From Flavobacterium sp. W4I14 (GTDB lineage: Bacteria; Bacteroidota; Bacteroidia; Sphingobacteriales; Sphingobacteriaceae), in contig JAUSZU010000001.1 of the NCBI GenBank assembly GCA_030817875.1, positions 1,116,001 through 1,180,000 on the forward strand: a stretch of 64,000 nucleotides of DNA. Reading direction: 5' to 3'. The position numbers were made by a program, and so were the translations under genes. Within the stretch, counting starts at the first letter, position 1. Each line of letters begins with the position of its first letter. The notes beneath the pieces are model-generated. The model saw nothing but the letters and a program-made list of their open reading frames with translations, searched no databases and was not told the DNA's origin. This document shows positions 45,219 to 53,755 of this stretch, in pieces.

Positions 45219-46625
45219 TTATCTTCTTTTAAAGATCGAAAACAAACTTTTAAAGAAACTCCCGCCTTCATTATCATTTATTCCAGGTATTACATCGGCA
45301 AACTGCGGATGGTTAACCACGTTGCCAAATTTAATGCCCACACCCATATAAAAAGAAGTGCCGTTGGGGCCACTGCCTACAGTAGCATCATTTTTAATTA
45401 GTCCATAAGTTTGGAAACTGGTAGCGACTAAATTATCGGTACCCATAAACAACTCAAAATTTGGAGTCTGGTATTTCGCTTGTAACCCAACCATAAAAAC
45501 ACCATTTAAGTTATAAAATGGGGTAACACTGCCAGAAAAATCGTTGGCAATAAAAGTATTTACAAAAGCAATATCTCCTCCTTTGTAAAACAGGTTTTTC
45601 GAAACGGCTAATCCTGGTTTGTAAAATCCATAACGTTTAGATAGGTAAATGTCCAGTTTTGCATTGGTAGGTGCCAAAAATTTTTTGCTCTGCTCCGAAA
45701 GCAGGAAAATGTCCTTTATTTCCTGGTTGGTATTAGATCGGTCCTCTAAATTTTCAATTATTTTAGATTGATTTATCGTAGTGCGCTGTGTGTTGCTCCG
45801 CCACCAGATAAAACCTAAGTCTTTGATGTTGGCCATCAAAAACAAACCTTTTTTAGTGGTATAATTCGTTCCAAAACTTAATGATAAGCCAGGGTTTTTA
45901 AAGTTAGGAAAGAAGTTTTTCTTGTTTACCTCGTCAAAATCCGAGAAATTGCTCGAATAGGTACCATTCAGCCCGATCAATAATGCAGAGGCACCTGGAT
46001 CTATGTATAAATAAGAATCAGCTATGTCGAGTTTGTTGTATAAAATCCCGCTCAATAAACTGGCCTTTAGCCCAAAAGCAAGCCTCTTGTTCCAGTTTTC
46101 CCTGTAGGTAAAGCTAAACTGATGGTAACTTTGTTCATACCCTTTAGAATCGAATATTCCGGTATATTGCTGTCCTTTATTAAATCTTTCAAAAGAATCG
46201 AAAATAGCAAGGCTTTCATTTGTGTAATCGATATGTGCATCAGACCTGATCTGCCAGGAAAAGCCCATTTCCTTTTGATACTTATAAGATTTGAAAAGCC
46301 TGAATGCAGCTACATAAATATTGCTGTTTTCGAAAAAATGGTTCACCTCTCCTGTACCAATCGGTAAACTTCTTGTATCAAAAACACCCTCCTGTGTTAA
46401 TTTTCTTATCGCAAATTTAGAGCTTCCTTTGTTAATGGCATTTGCTCCAAAGTAGGGCAGGAAGAAATTGGAAGAAAATCTTCGCGATGAATCTAGGGTG
46501 AAAGATTTTTGAGATGGGTTTTCGAAGGCATCAAACATTGTTTTGGTACCAAAAAGTGCATATTGTTGTGCATTTGCACCCTCGAAGCTGGCTAATACGA
46601 GTAACGCAAGTAAAAGTTTCTTCAT
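45219..46625 (-). CDS. DUF5723-family outer-membrane protein
   Basis: A 468-residue protein with a signal peptide (to about GANAQ, residue 20). QYALFGTKTMFDAFENPSQK is characteristic of the Bacteroidota DUF5723 family; the rest is beta-strand-rich (NFFLPYFGANAINKG, FGLKASLLSGILYNK, GLSLSFGTNYTTKKGLFLMA, FYMGVGIKFG), consistent with an outer-membrane barrel of unknown function. It follows the 522-residue protein gene by 31 bp, probably in one operon. Confidence 0.7.
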   Translation of the reverse strand: MKKLLLALLVLASFEGANAQQYALFGTKTMFDAFENPSQKSFTLDSSRRFSSNFFLPYFGANAINKGSSKFAIRKLTQEGVFDTRSLPIGTGEVNHFFENSNIYVAAFRLFKSYKYQKEMGFSWQIRSDAHIDYTNESLAIFDSFERFNKGQQYTGIFDSKGYEQSYHQFSFTYRENWNKRLAFGLKASLLSGILYNKLDIADSYLYIDPGASALLIGLNGTYSSNFSDFDEVNKKNFFPNFKNPGLSLSFGTNYTTKKGLFLMANIKDLGFIWWRSNTQRTTINQSKIIENLEDRSNTNQEIKDIFLLSEQSKKFLAPTNAKLDIYLSKRYGFYKPGLAVSKNLFYKGGDIAFVNTFIANDFSGSVTPFYNLNGVFMVGLQAKYQTPNFELFMGTDNLVATSFQTYGLIKNDATVGSGPNGTSFYMGVGIKFGNVVNHPQFADVIPGINDNEGGSFFKSLFSIFKRR

Positions 46626-46656
46626 GTAAAATAGTTTTTCTGGGCTTGTTTCCTTA

Positions 46657-48225
46657 TTAACGGTTACTTAACGAATCTGGTATTTCTGGCTTTAAATATT
46701 TGTTTAAAAGCAAGTTAGTGATAAACTTGTTTTTGTCTGCGCTCATCTGGTAATAAAAAGTGTCGAAACTTTTTAAACCGCTATCGGCCCTCAAATGTTT
46801 ATAAAATGGAAGTTGAATATTGTTCCTGAAAATATCTGCCGAATTTTTGGTGTTGATGTAATAACTCACATTTGAAGTAGTTGAAATCTGGTTTACTGCA
46901 TCTAAATATTGTAGGGTCTGTATTAAGAGCCTGTTATGCTTATAATCATTTAAAAATGATTGAACTGTACTCGCATTATTGGCTACAACCAGATTATTAT
47001 CTACAATGGTGTAATATGGCCTGCCGAATTTTTTAAATGGTTCGCCAAAGTAACTATACAGGATGTCAGATGATTTAAAGAGCTTAATGTCTTCATTGTA
47101 ATCTGCACTTACATCAAGCAACAACTGTTTTACTTTTTCCCCATCTGATAATGAAATTGCACCTAGTTTTTCACTGGTGCTTAACTGAAAGAGAATAAAT
47201 TGATTTTTCGTATAAGTGGAGAATATCGGATTTAAATCTGTTCTGTATTCATCTTTTACCTTTTTTATTACCGCATTGGTTTTAGGAAGAATTTTCGTTT
47301 GTTCCTGCCAGTTATTCAATTTTTTTAGCCATTTTCCGTAATCATCATAAGCATAAAGTGCATAGTTTGCTGTATTATCAGGCAGGATATTTTGGATAGA
47401 TGTATTTTGTGCAGCAATGTTTTCGAACAGTTTAAGGTAATTATGCTGATCTTTTAATTCTGTATTGCCGCTGAAAAGGATTTTTTCTTTACTGAAATTA
47501 TAATTAAGCACGGCAAAACTGTTCTGTTTATTAAAAATTGAAATTTCTCCATTAATGTTACCTGCAATAATATTTTTGAGCAGTAAGGGCGCCTGGTTAA
47601 AATTGATATAAACATGGGTGAGCACATTTTTAATTTGACGGTTATTCTGCTTAATATATTCGGTAAAGGGATTTTCTGTTAAACGTACCCTGGCATCATT
47701 GATCAGTTTGAGCGATGTTGAAGCTGTTAATACCTGGTCATGAACGCCTAGATAAACTGATAAGCTGTCATTGAGCTTCACCGTGTACAGGTCTTTAGCA
47801 TTTTCGCTGATTGCTTTTTTTAATTTTAACTGTTCGTAGAATTTTTTGATGTCATTATCACGCTGTATCTGTACGGTGATTAAGAAGTTCAGGGTTTTAT
47901 TCGAGTCGGGTAGTACGCTAATATAAACTTGCTGATCTTTCAGGTATCTGTTTAGCAGATTATCGTCAATGATACTTGTTTTTAGCTGTTTTAATAGGTT
48001 CATCTTATCCTTCCCTAAAACCTGTTGGATAAGCTGTTGCCCTTCAATGATATCGTAAAAACCTTTGTCGTTCTGAAAGGAAAATACCAACGCGGCATTA
48101 TTGGTTGCCGATTGCAGCGCCAGGTCTTTCGCATCATTATCAACTCCCAATTTCGAAAAATAGATATAGGCCATAAAGGCTACACCTAAAAATAATGCAC
48201 TTGTTAGAATTACGATTTTTTTCAT
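46657..48225 (-). CDS. Membrane-anchored hypothetical protein
   Basis: A 522-residue protein with one N-terminal membrane helix (IVILTSALFLGVAFMAYIYF) and a long extracytoplasmic part with alternating strands and helices, many Asn/Lys/Asp, and recurring segments such as LNFLITVQIQRDNDIKKFYE, YTVKLNDSLSVYLGVHDQVL and YYTIVDNNLVVANNASTVQS. The last two resemble each other and may be internal repeats of a DUF3352-like domain, but I do not recognise the family with confidence. It is the first gene of a probable unit with the DUF5723 barrel, so the pair may form an envelope complex. Confidence 0.55.
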   Translation of the reverse strand: MKKIVILTSALFLGVAFMAYIYFSKLGVDNDAKDLALQSATNNAALVFSFQNDKGFYDIIEGQQLIQQVLGKDKMNLLKQLKTSIIDDNLLNRYLKDQQVYISVLPDSNKTLNFLITVQIQRDNDIKKFYEQLKLKKAISENAKDLYTVKLNDSLSVYLGVHDQVLTASTSLKLINDARVRLTENPFTEYIKQNNRQIKNVLTHVYINFNQAPLLLKNIIAGNINGEISIFNKQNSFAVLNYNFSKEKILFSGNTELKDQHNYLKLFENIAAQNTSIQNILPDNTANYALYAYDDYGKWLKKLNNWQEQTKILPKTNAVIKKVKDEYRTDLNPIFSTYTKNQFILFQLSTSEKLGAISLSDGEKVKQLLLDVSADYNEDIKLFKSSDILYSYFGEPFKKFGRPYYTIVDNNLVVANNASTVQSFLNDYKHNRLLIQTLQYLDAVNQISTTSNVSYYINTKNSADIFRNNIQLPFYKHLRADSGLKSFDTFYYQMSADKNKFITNLLLNKYLKPEIPDSLSNR

Positions 48226-48315
48226 CTGCTGTGCAACAAATTTAATTTATTACATTGATTAGTGAGAAGTTCTTTGTCAATTTATTAATTTAGCGATTGC
48301 TACTAGCAAATAACT

Positions 48316-48702
48316 ATGAATAAACGAATAATTCTTACTGCCTCTTTTTTTGGTGCTGTTGCTGTTTTGCTTGGTGCATTTGGTGCTCATGGCCTAAAAG
48401 CCCTAATTGATGGACCATCATTAGAAATCTGGCAAAAAGGTGTTGATTATCAGTTCTATCATACATTTGCACTTTTGTACCTTTCTACCTTTGCACGTTA
48501 CAGAAACAAGCTCATTAATATCGCCTATTTCTGCTTCACATTTGGAATCATCCTTTTTTCAGGGTCGTTATATTTACTGGCTACCCGAAGCATATCACAT
48601 TTAGGATTTACTGAATTTATTGGTCCAATAACGCCAATTGGTGGGCTTTTATTTGTATTGGGATGGATAATGCTCTTTTTTGCGGCATTTAAAGATAAAT
48701 AA
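48316..48702 (+). CDS. DUF423-family inner-membrane protein (YgdD-like)
   Basis: A 128-residue protein with four hydrophobic helices. ILTASFFGAVAVLLGAFGAH, GLKALI, WQKGVDYQFYHTFALLYLST, GIILFSGSLYLLA and ITPIGGLLFVLGWIMLFFAA are the known landmarks of DUF423. Its function is unknown. Its TAA stop overlaps the priA ATG (TAATG), so it is co-translated with priA. Confidence 0.88.
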   Translation: MNKRIILTASFFGAVAVLLGAFGAHGLKALIDGPSLEIWQKGVDYQFYHTFALLYLSTFARYRNKLINIAYFCFTFGIILFSGSLYLLATRSISHLGFTEFIGPITPIGGLLFVLGWIMLFFAAFKDK

Positions 48703-51182
48703 TGAATACTTTCGAAAACGATATTTTTGCAGAAAGAGAAACACTTTTTGTTGAAGTTATTTTGCCGTTATCTTTGGCGAAAAACTATACTTATCGGGTA
48801 CCTTTCGATTTAAACGATCAGGTTGCCGTCGGAAAACGTGTAGTTGTTCAGTTTGGAAAGCATAAAATTTATACCGCTTTAATTAGCGGCATCAGCACCG
48901 TACCACCAACGGTTTATGAGGCAAAATATATTATCGATGTAGTAGATGCTGAGCCTGTAATTACACCCATGCAGCTTAAATTCTGGACATGGATGACCAA
49001 TTATTACATGTGCAATGAAGGTGATGTAATGGCTGCTGCTTTGCCTGCAAGTTTAAAGCTGGCCAGCGAAACGATCTTGATTCTTCGCGAAGATTACAAT
49101 GAAGATACCGAACTTACCGGTAAGGAAGAAATCATTATCAATGCACTGAAACAGCAGCAGAAACTTACTGTTAATGATGTTTCCAAGCTCTTGGGGCAGA
49201 AAACCGTATATCCGATCATCAATCATTTGCTCGATAAAGAATTGATTCTGGTAGCTGAGGAGGTGGTACAGAAATATAAACCTTTGCTTAAATCGTTCAT
49301 CATATTAAATGATTTTTATAGCGATGAAGAAAATTTAAAACAACTTTTTAATGTTTTGGATAGGGCGCCTAAACAATTAGACGCTTTATTGGCTTACCTA
49401 AAATTACAAAAATCAAATCTGCCGATCTCAAAAGAACAGCTTTTGGAAGAAAGTAATTGTGGGCCAGCGGCATTAAAAGCTTTAACCGACAAAGATATTT
49501 TTGTGATAATGAAAAGGCCGGTTAGCCGTTTGGCCGCTCACGATGAAGAATTCAGCGTGAATTTCGAGCTGAACGAAGGGCAGCAGAAAGCATTAGCTCA
49601 GATTAATCAGCATTTTGAAGAGAAGGAGGTGGTTTTATTGCATGGTGTTACCGCATCAGGGAAAACACAGGTTTATATTAAGCTGATTGAAAAAATCATT
49701 CAAAATACAGATGGTCAGGTATTGTTCTTGTTGCCCGAAATTGCCTTAACGACACAGATTGTAGAACGGATTAAGCGTTATTTTGGAAATTCTATCGGGG
49801 TGTACCATTCTAAATTCAACAATAGCGAAAGGGTAGAAATCTGGAATAAAGTGCGGACAGGCGCCTATAGGGTAATTCTTGGTGCCCGCTCAGCCGTTTT
49901 TCTTCCTTTTCAGGATTTAAAATTAATTGTGGTTGATGAAGAGCACGAGCCGTCTTACAAACAATACGATCCTGCACCACGCTACCAGGCAAGAGATGCG
50001 GCCATTTATTTAGGTTATCTGCATCAAGCCAAAGTGGTTTTGGGCTCTGCCACACCATCACTTGAGAGTTATTATAATGCTTTACAGGGCAAATATGGAC
50101 TTGTAGAGATGAAAGAGCGTTTCGGCGGTGTTCAGCTTCCAAACCAGCAGGTGGTAAGTATTTCGGAAGAAACGAAGAAGAAAACAATGAGCTCGTATTT
50201 TTCGAGCGTGTTGATTAAAGATATCGACCTGGCACTTTCTAAAAAGGAACAGATTGTGCTATTTCAGAACAGAAGAGGTTATGCTACCATTCTGATCTGC
50301 GCTACCTGTGGTTATACCCCAAAATGTGTAAACTGCGATGTAAGTTTAACCTATCATAAAAGCAGTGGCAAATTACATTGCCATTATTGTGGCTATCAAC
50401 AAAGTAGCGTAAATATCTGTCCGGCCTGTGGTTCGGTGCATGTGGAGCAAAAAGGATTTGGTACAGAGCGTATTGAAGAAGAACTCAGGCTACTTTACCC
50501 GGAAGTTACCATTGCCCGATTGGACATGGACAGTACAAGGACAAAAAATGGGCTCCAACAGATCTTAAACGACTTTCAAGAAAAGAAAACCGATATTTTA
50601 ATCGGCACACAAATGGTGGCCAAAGGATTGGACTTCGATAATCTGAACCTGATTGGGGTAATTAATGCCGATACGCTTTTAGGTTACCCCGATTTCCGTG
50701 CTTACGAAAGGAGTTTCCAGCTGCTGGCTCAGGTTGCAGGTAGGGCAGGTAGAAGGGCCGATCAGGGTAATGTTTGTATTCAGACTTATGATGCCGAAAA
50801 CCGTATTATCAAGCAAGTGGTAAACAACGATTATGAGGGCATGTACAACGACGAAATTGTAGAACGGGAGAAATTTCTTTATCCACCTTTTTCCAGGATG
50901 ATATTCTTGTATGTAAAACATAAAGATTCTCATGTACTAGATCACGCGGCATTCACGCTGGCCAATATCCTCAAAGGAAAATTTGGCAAACGCGTTTTAG
51001 GTCCAGAGCAACCTCTGGTTAGCCGGGTGCGGAATCTTTACATCAAACAGATCATTATCAAGGCTGATAAGCATACGGCCATTCAAAAAGTTAAAGATGC
51101 TTTAAGAGAAACCCTGACTCAGTTTAACGCTACCAAAGAATTTAAAGGCGTTTTTACACAAATTGATGTAGATCCGTATTAG
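48702..51182 (+). CDS. priA: Primosomal protein N' (replication restart helicase)
   Basis: An 826-residue superfamily 2 helicase. The N-terminal 3'-DNA-binding domain begins FVEVILPLSLAKNYTYRVPF. Helicase motifs: GVTASGKTQVY (Walker A), LLPEIALT, VVDEEHEPSYKQ (Walker B), LGSATPSLESY; a zinc-binding insert has eight Cys in ICATCGYTPKCVNCD, HCHYCGY and ICPACGS; motifs V-VI include LIGTQMVAKGLDF and QVAGRAGRR. PriA reloads the replisome at stalled forks. It is somewhat longer than E. coli PriA (732 residues). It overlaps the DUF423 gene by one base. Confidence 0.97.
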   Translation: MNTFENDIFAERETLFVEVILPLSLAKNYTYRVPFDLNDQVAVGKRVVVQFGKHKIYTALISGISTVPPTVYEAKYIIDVVDAEPVITPMQLKFWTWMTNYYMCNEGDVMAAALPASLKLASETILILREDYNEDTELTGKEEIIINALKQQQKLTVNDVSKLLGQKTVYPIINHLLDKELILVAEEVVQKYKPLLKSFIILNDFYSDEENLKQLFNVLDRAPKQLDALLAYLKLQKSNLPISKEQLLEESNCGPAALKALTDKDIFVIMKRPVSRLAAHDEEFSVNFELNEGQQKALAQINQHFEEKEVVLLHGVTASGKTQVYIKLIEKIIQNTDGQVLFLLPEIALTTQIVERIKRYFGNSIGVYHSKFNNSERVEIWNKVRTGAYRVILGARSAVFLPFQDLKLIVVDEEHEPSYKQYDPAPRYQARDAAIYLGYLHQAKVVLGSATPSLESYYNALQGKYGLVEMKERFGGVQLPNQQVVSISEETKKKTMSSYFSSVLIKDIDLALSKKEQIVLFQNRRGYATILICATCGYTPKCVNCDVSLTYHKSSGKLHCHYCGYQQSSVNICPACGSVHVEQKGFGTERIEEELRLLYPEVTIARLDMDSTRTKNGLQQILNDFQEKKTDILIGTQMVAKGLDFDNLNLIGVINADTLLGYPDFRAYERSFQLLAQVAGRAGRRADQGNVCIQTYDAENRIIKQVVNNDYEGMYNDEIVEREKFLYPPFSRMIFLYVKHKDSHVLDHAAFTLANILKGKFGKRVLGPEQPLVSRVRNLYIKQIIIKADKHTAIQKVKDALRETLTQFNATKEFKGVFTQIDVDPY

Positions 51183-51335
51183 AAATGAGTGAATGACTGA
51201 ATTTTGAAGGATTGGATGGGTTTGTTCATCTCTCATTCAATAATTCGCTCATTCAATCCTTCTTTCATGTGGATAATGTATCATTCTCTAACTCAGGTAA
51301 TCATTCACTAATTCAATCATTCTCTCATTTAATCA

Positions 51336-51366
51336 TTGTATCCCCCGTTAAAAAAAGCTAATTTTG
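51336..51366 (+). promoter_or_regulatory. pcm promoter (-33 TTG, -7 TAATTTTG)
   Basis: TTG (51336-51338) is followed after 20 bp by TAATTTTG (51359-51366), a full TAnnTTTG match, only 6 bp before the ATG at 51373. The transcript should therefore be leaderless or nearly so. The promoter also argues against the TTG at 51364 as a start codon. Confidence 0.7.
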
Positions 51367-51372
51367 AAGCTC

Positions 51373-52029
51373 ATGGCGTATAAATTTGTTGATAATTACC
51401 GAGAACGTGGAGCGAGAAAAAAACTGGTTGAGTTGTTAAAATCTCGCGGAATTGAAGATGAAAATGTGTTAACAGCCATAGGTAAAGTTCCACGTCATTT
51501 CTTTTTTGATGAAACTTTTTGGAACCAAGCCTACAAAGATATTGCTTTTCCAATAGGTGATGGGCAAACTATATCCCAGCCTTACACCGTTGCTTACCAA
51601 AGTGAACTGTTGCACATTAAAAAAGGAGATAAGGTACTCGAAATCGGAACGGGTTCAGGTTATCAAACCTGTATTTTAATGGAACTGGGCGCAAATGTTT
51701 TTACCATCGAAAGACAAGAAAATATCTACAATAGAACCATTCAGGTTTTACCCGGAATGGGCTACCGACCTACTTTTTACTGTGGTGATGGCTCGAAAGG
51801 AATTGCTGCCCACGCACCGTACGACAAAATAATCGTTACCGCTGGTGCTCCTTTGGTTCCAGAGATATTATTAAAACAATTAAAAATAGGTGGCATTCTG
51901 GTTATCCCTGTGGGAGATGAGAAAACCCAGAAAATGGTTACTGTTATCCGCGTAAGCGAAACAGAATACGAAAAAATTGTGTTGGATACCTTTAGGTTTG
52001 TGCCTTTAGTGGGCGACCAAGCATGGTAG
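51373..52029 (+). CDS. pcm: Protein-L-isoaspartate O-methyltransferase
   Basis: A 218-residue SAM-dependent methyltransferase. AIGKVPRHFFFDETFWNQAY and GDGQTISQPYTVAYQSELL are PCMT-specific; the SAM motif is VLEIGTGSGYQTCIL, with TIERQE as the acidic loop and DKIIVTAGAPLVP. It methylates L-isoaspartyl residues to repair aged proteins. The frame extends upstream to a TTG at 51364, but that codon overlaps the -7 promoter element, so the ATG is chosen. Confidence 0.94.
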   Translation: MAYKFVDNYRERGARKKLVELLKSRGIEDENVLTAIGKVPRHFFFDETFWNQAYKDIAFPIGDGQTISQPYTVAYQSELLHIKKGDKVLEIGTGSGYQTCILMELGANVFTIERQENIYNRTIQVLPGMGYRPTFYCGDGSKGIAAHAPYDKIIVTAGAPLVPEILLKQLKIGGILVIPVGDEKTQKMVTVIRVSETEYEKIVLDTFRFVPLVGDQAW

Positions 52030-52092
52030 TTTAGTTTCAGCTAGCAGTTAATAGTTTTCAGTCCGAACTGATAACCATAACTGCCAATTGGA

Positions 52093-52542
52093 CTATCTCT
52101 TCATCGCTCTATCCAGCTCACGTTTGGTATCTCTATCTTTAATGCTGTCACGTTTGTCGAATTCTTTTTTACCTTGAGCCAGTGCAATTTCTATTTTAGC
52201 GAATCCCCTTTCGTTGATAAAAATACGTAAAGGAACGATGGTATAACCTTTTTCTTCGCCTTTAAGCTTTAATTTTCTAATTTCTTTCTTCTGCAGTAAT
52301 AAGGCGCGGTCGCGTTTAATATCGTGATGATAGAAAGAACTGTGTGAGTATTCCGAAACATGAAGGTTGCGCACGTACAGGTTACCGCCAATAAACATGC
52401 AAAATGCATCGGTCATATTAGCTTTACCTTGTCTGATTGCTTTTATTTCAGTTCCTAAAAGCGCAATGCCTGCTACGTATTTATCTAAAAGATTGTAGTC
52501 GAAATAAGCTCTTTTATTCTTTATGTTGATGTCGTTTTTCAA
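52093..52542 (-). CDS. smpB: SsrA-binding protein SmpB
   Basis: A 149-residue protein with the SmpB beta-barrel: NKRAYFDYNLLDKYVAGIAL, LLGTEIKAIRQGKANMTDAF, YVRNLHVSEYSHSSFYHHD, then LKGEEKGYTIVPLRIFINER, GFAKIEIALAQGKKEFDKRD and the basic C-terminal tail KDRDTKRELDRAMKR, which mimics codon-anticodon pairing in trans-translation. The tmRNA gene (ssrA) was not seen in the window. It converges with pcm. Confidence 0.97.
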   Translation of the reverse strand: MKNDINIKNKRAYFDYNLLDKYVAGIALLGTEIKAIRQGKANMTDAFCMFIGGNLYVRNLHVSEYSHSSFYHHDIKRDRALLLQKKEIRKLKLKGEEKGYTIVPLRIFINERGFAKIEIALAQGKKEFDKRDSIKDRDTKRELDRAMKR

Positions 52543-53150
52543 AATTGTAATAAAGTAATGTTATTGTAATGCCCACAAGTATATAAAATATAAATGCCGG
52601 ATTGCAAATATCCTAAAAATTGATGTGATAATTTAGTTTTAATCACATTAAGTTAAGGCTTGTAGCGGTCACAGTTTATTTTACGCAAACTGCAATATTT
52701 TTTAGGGTCTTATGATTTGGAAATGTTTGGACAGTTCTTTTGGCAGCCTCAGTCCTGCTTTTGCTCCAACAAAAGCAGAAAAAGCTTTTGGTTTCCGCGT
52801 CAATCAGGTTTATTTAAGATGGGCCTGTACAAGAAAACAGGCCCTTCATTCCACCGACAAATAAGGAAGGCCCTGCTTTACAACAGCCCTTTGTTCTCTA
52901 AACCCGACAGGAGTGAACATTCCGATCCTTCATCGGAATAAAGCGGATGGCGGGACTGTAGCTGCCATGAAAAACTGGCTTTCATTTTCTAATTATAATG
53001 CTTGGATAGGAGAGAAGTCAAGTTTCTTGGCAATGTGCATACTTAAACTTGACTTCTCTTGGATAAAAAATGTTCATCTGTTTGTAAAAGCTAAGGATAT
53101 ATTATTATGTTCGTATTTATTCGTTTAAGTTTGGACTTTAAATCTCAAAA
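52543..53150. repeat. 608-bp intergenic region with CATCGGA-type repeat
   Basis: The largest gap. 52640-52663 has CACATTAAGTTAAGGC, similar to the outer arm of 62560-62691. 52900-52995 carries CATTCCGATCCTTCATCGGA, CGGATGGCGGGACTG and TCATTTTCTAAT, related to 36506-36660. Around 53010-53060 AGAAGTCAAGTTT and AAACTTGACTTCT form a 13-bp inverted repeat. Open frames at 52717-52941 and 52913-53128 span these elements and look non-coding. No tRNA or tmRNA is visible. Confidence 0.6.
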
Positions 53151-53630
53151 ATGAAATTCAGGAACCTACTTTTAATCTTATTGTTAGCCATTACTTTTCA
53201 GGTAGAAGCACAGCAACCTACTTTATTGCCACAATTCACCTTTTACAAACTGGATGGAAAGCCATTTTCAAATAATGATATTAAACAAGGAAAAAAGAAC
53301 CTTTTTATCTTATTTGATTGTACCTGTGAGCATTGCCAGAGGGAAAGTAAAAACCTGAATACCAATTACGCCAAGTTTAAAGATGTTAATATTTACATGA
53401 TTACCATGGATGAAGGGTATATCATTCCGCAGTTTTTCAATTCTTACGCCAAGGGTTTAAACACCAAGCCCAACGTACTGGTATTGCAGGATAAAAAACG
53501 CATGTTTATCCCAACCTTTTTGCCAAAACAATACCCATCAATGTACTTATATTCTTCATCTGGTAAATTGCTGATGTACCAATCGGGAGATGGTGGAGTA
53601 AAAAAGCTAATGACGGTAGTAGGTAAATAA
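53151..53630 (+). CDS. TlpA-like thioredoxin-fold periplasmic protein
   Basis: A 159-residue exported protein (signal peptide to about VEAQQ, residue 20). PQFTFYKLDGKPFSNNDIKQ is the usual opening of the redoxin/AhpC-TSA family; FILFDCTCEHCQRESKNL contains the active-site CEHC, an untypical CxxC dipeptide; FLPKQYPSMYLY supplies the cis-Pro region. It probably reduces or senses thiols in the periplasm. No cytochrome-maturation genes adjoin it. It is transcribed alone. Confidence 0.78.
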   Translation: MKFRNLLLILLLAITFQVEAQQPTLLPQFTFYKLDGKPFSNNDIKQGKKNLFILFDCTCEHCQRESKNLNTNYAKFKDVNIYMITMDEGYIIPQFFNSYAKGLNTKPNVLVLQDKKRMFIPTFLPKQYPSMYLYSSSGKLLMYQSGDGGVKKLMTVVGK

Positions 53631-53641
53631 TCTTATTTTAG

Positions 53642-53705
53642 CCACAGATTACACCGATAAACACGGATTTTGATATCTGTGTTCATCCTTTTATCTGTGG
53701 TTAAT
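53642..53705. repeat. CCACAGAT...ATCTGTGG palindromic repeat
   Basis: The element has CCACAGATT at the left, ATAAACACGGAT in the centre and TATCTGTGGTTAA at the right. It is closely related to 62583-62648, which has longer perfect arms. Confidence 0.8.
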
Positions 53706-53755
53706 TATATTGTAACAATGAATAAGTTATAAGCTGAACGACAGATTCAAAGCTT

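Noticed and set aside
52717..53128. Two overlapping open frames
   Set aside because: They lie across intergenic repeats and have no domain or signal; judged non-coding.
52543..53150. tmRNA gene near smpB
   Set aside because: No tRNA-like ends or tag-encoding segment could be recognised in the gap.
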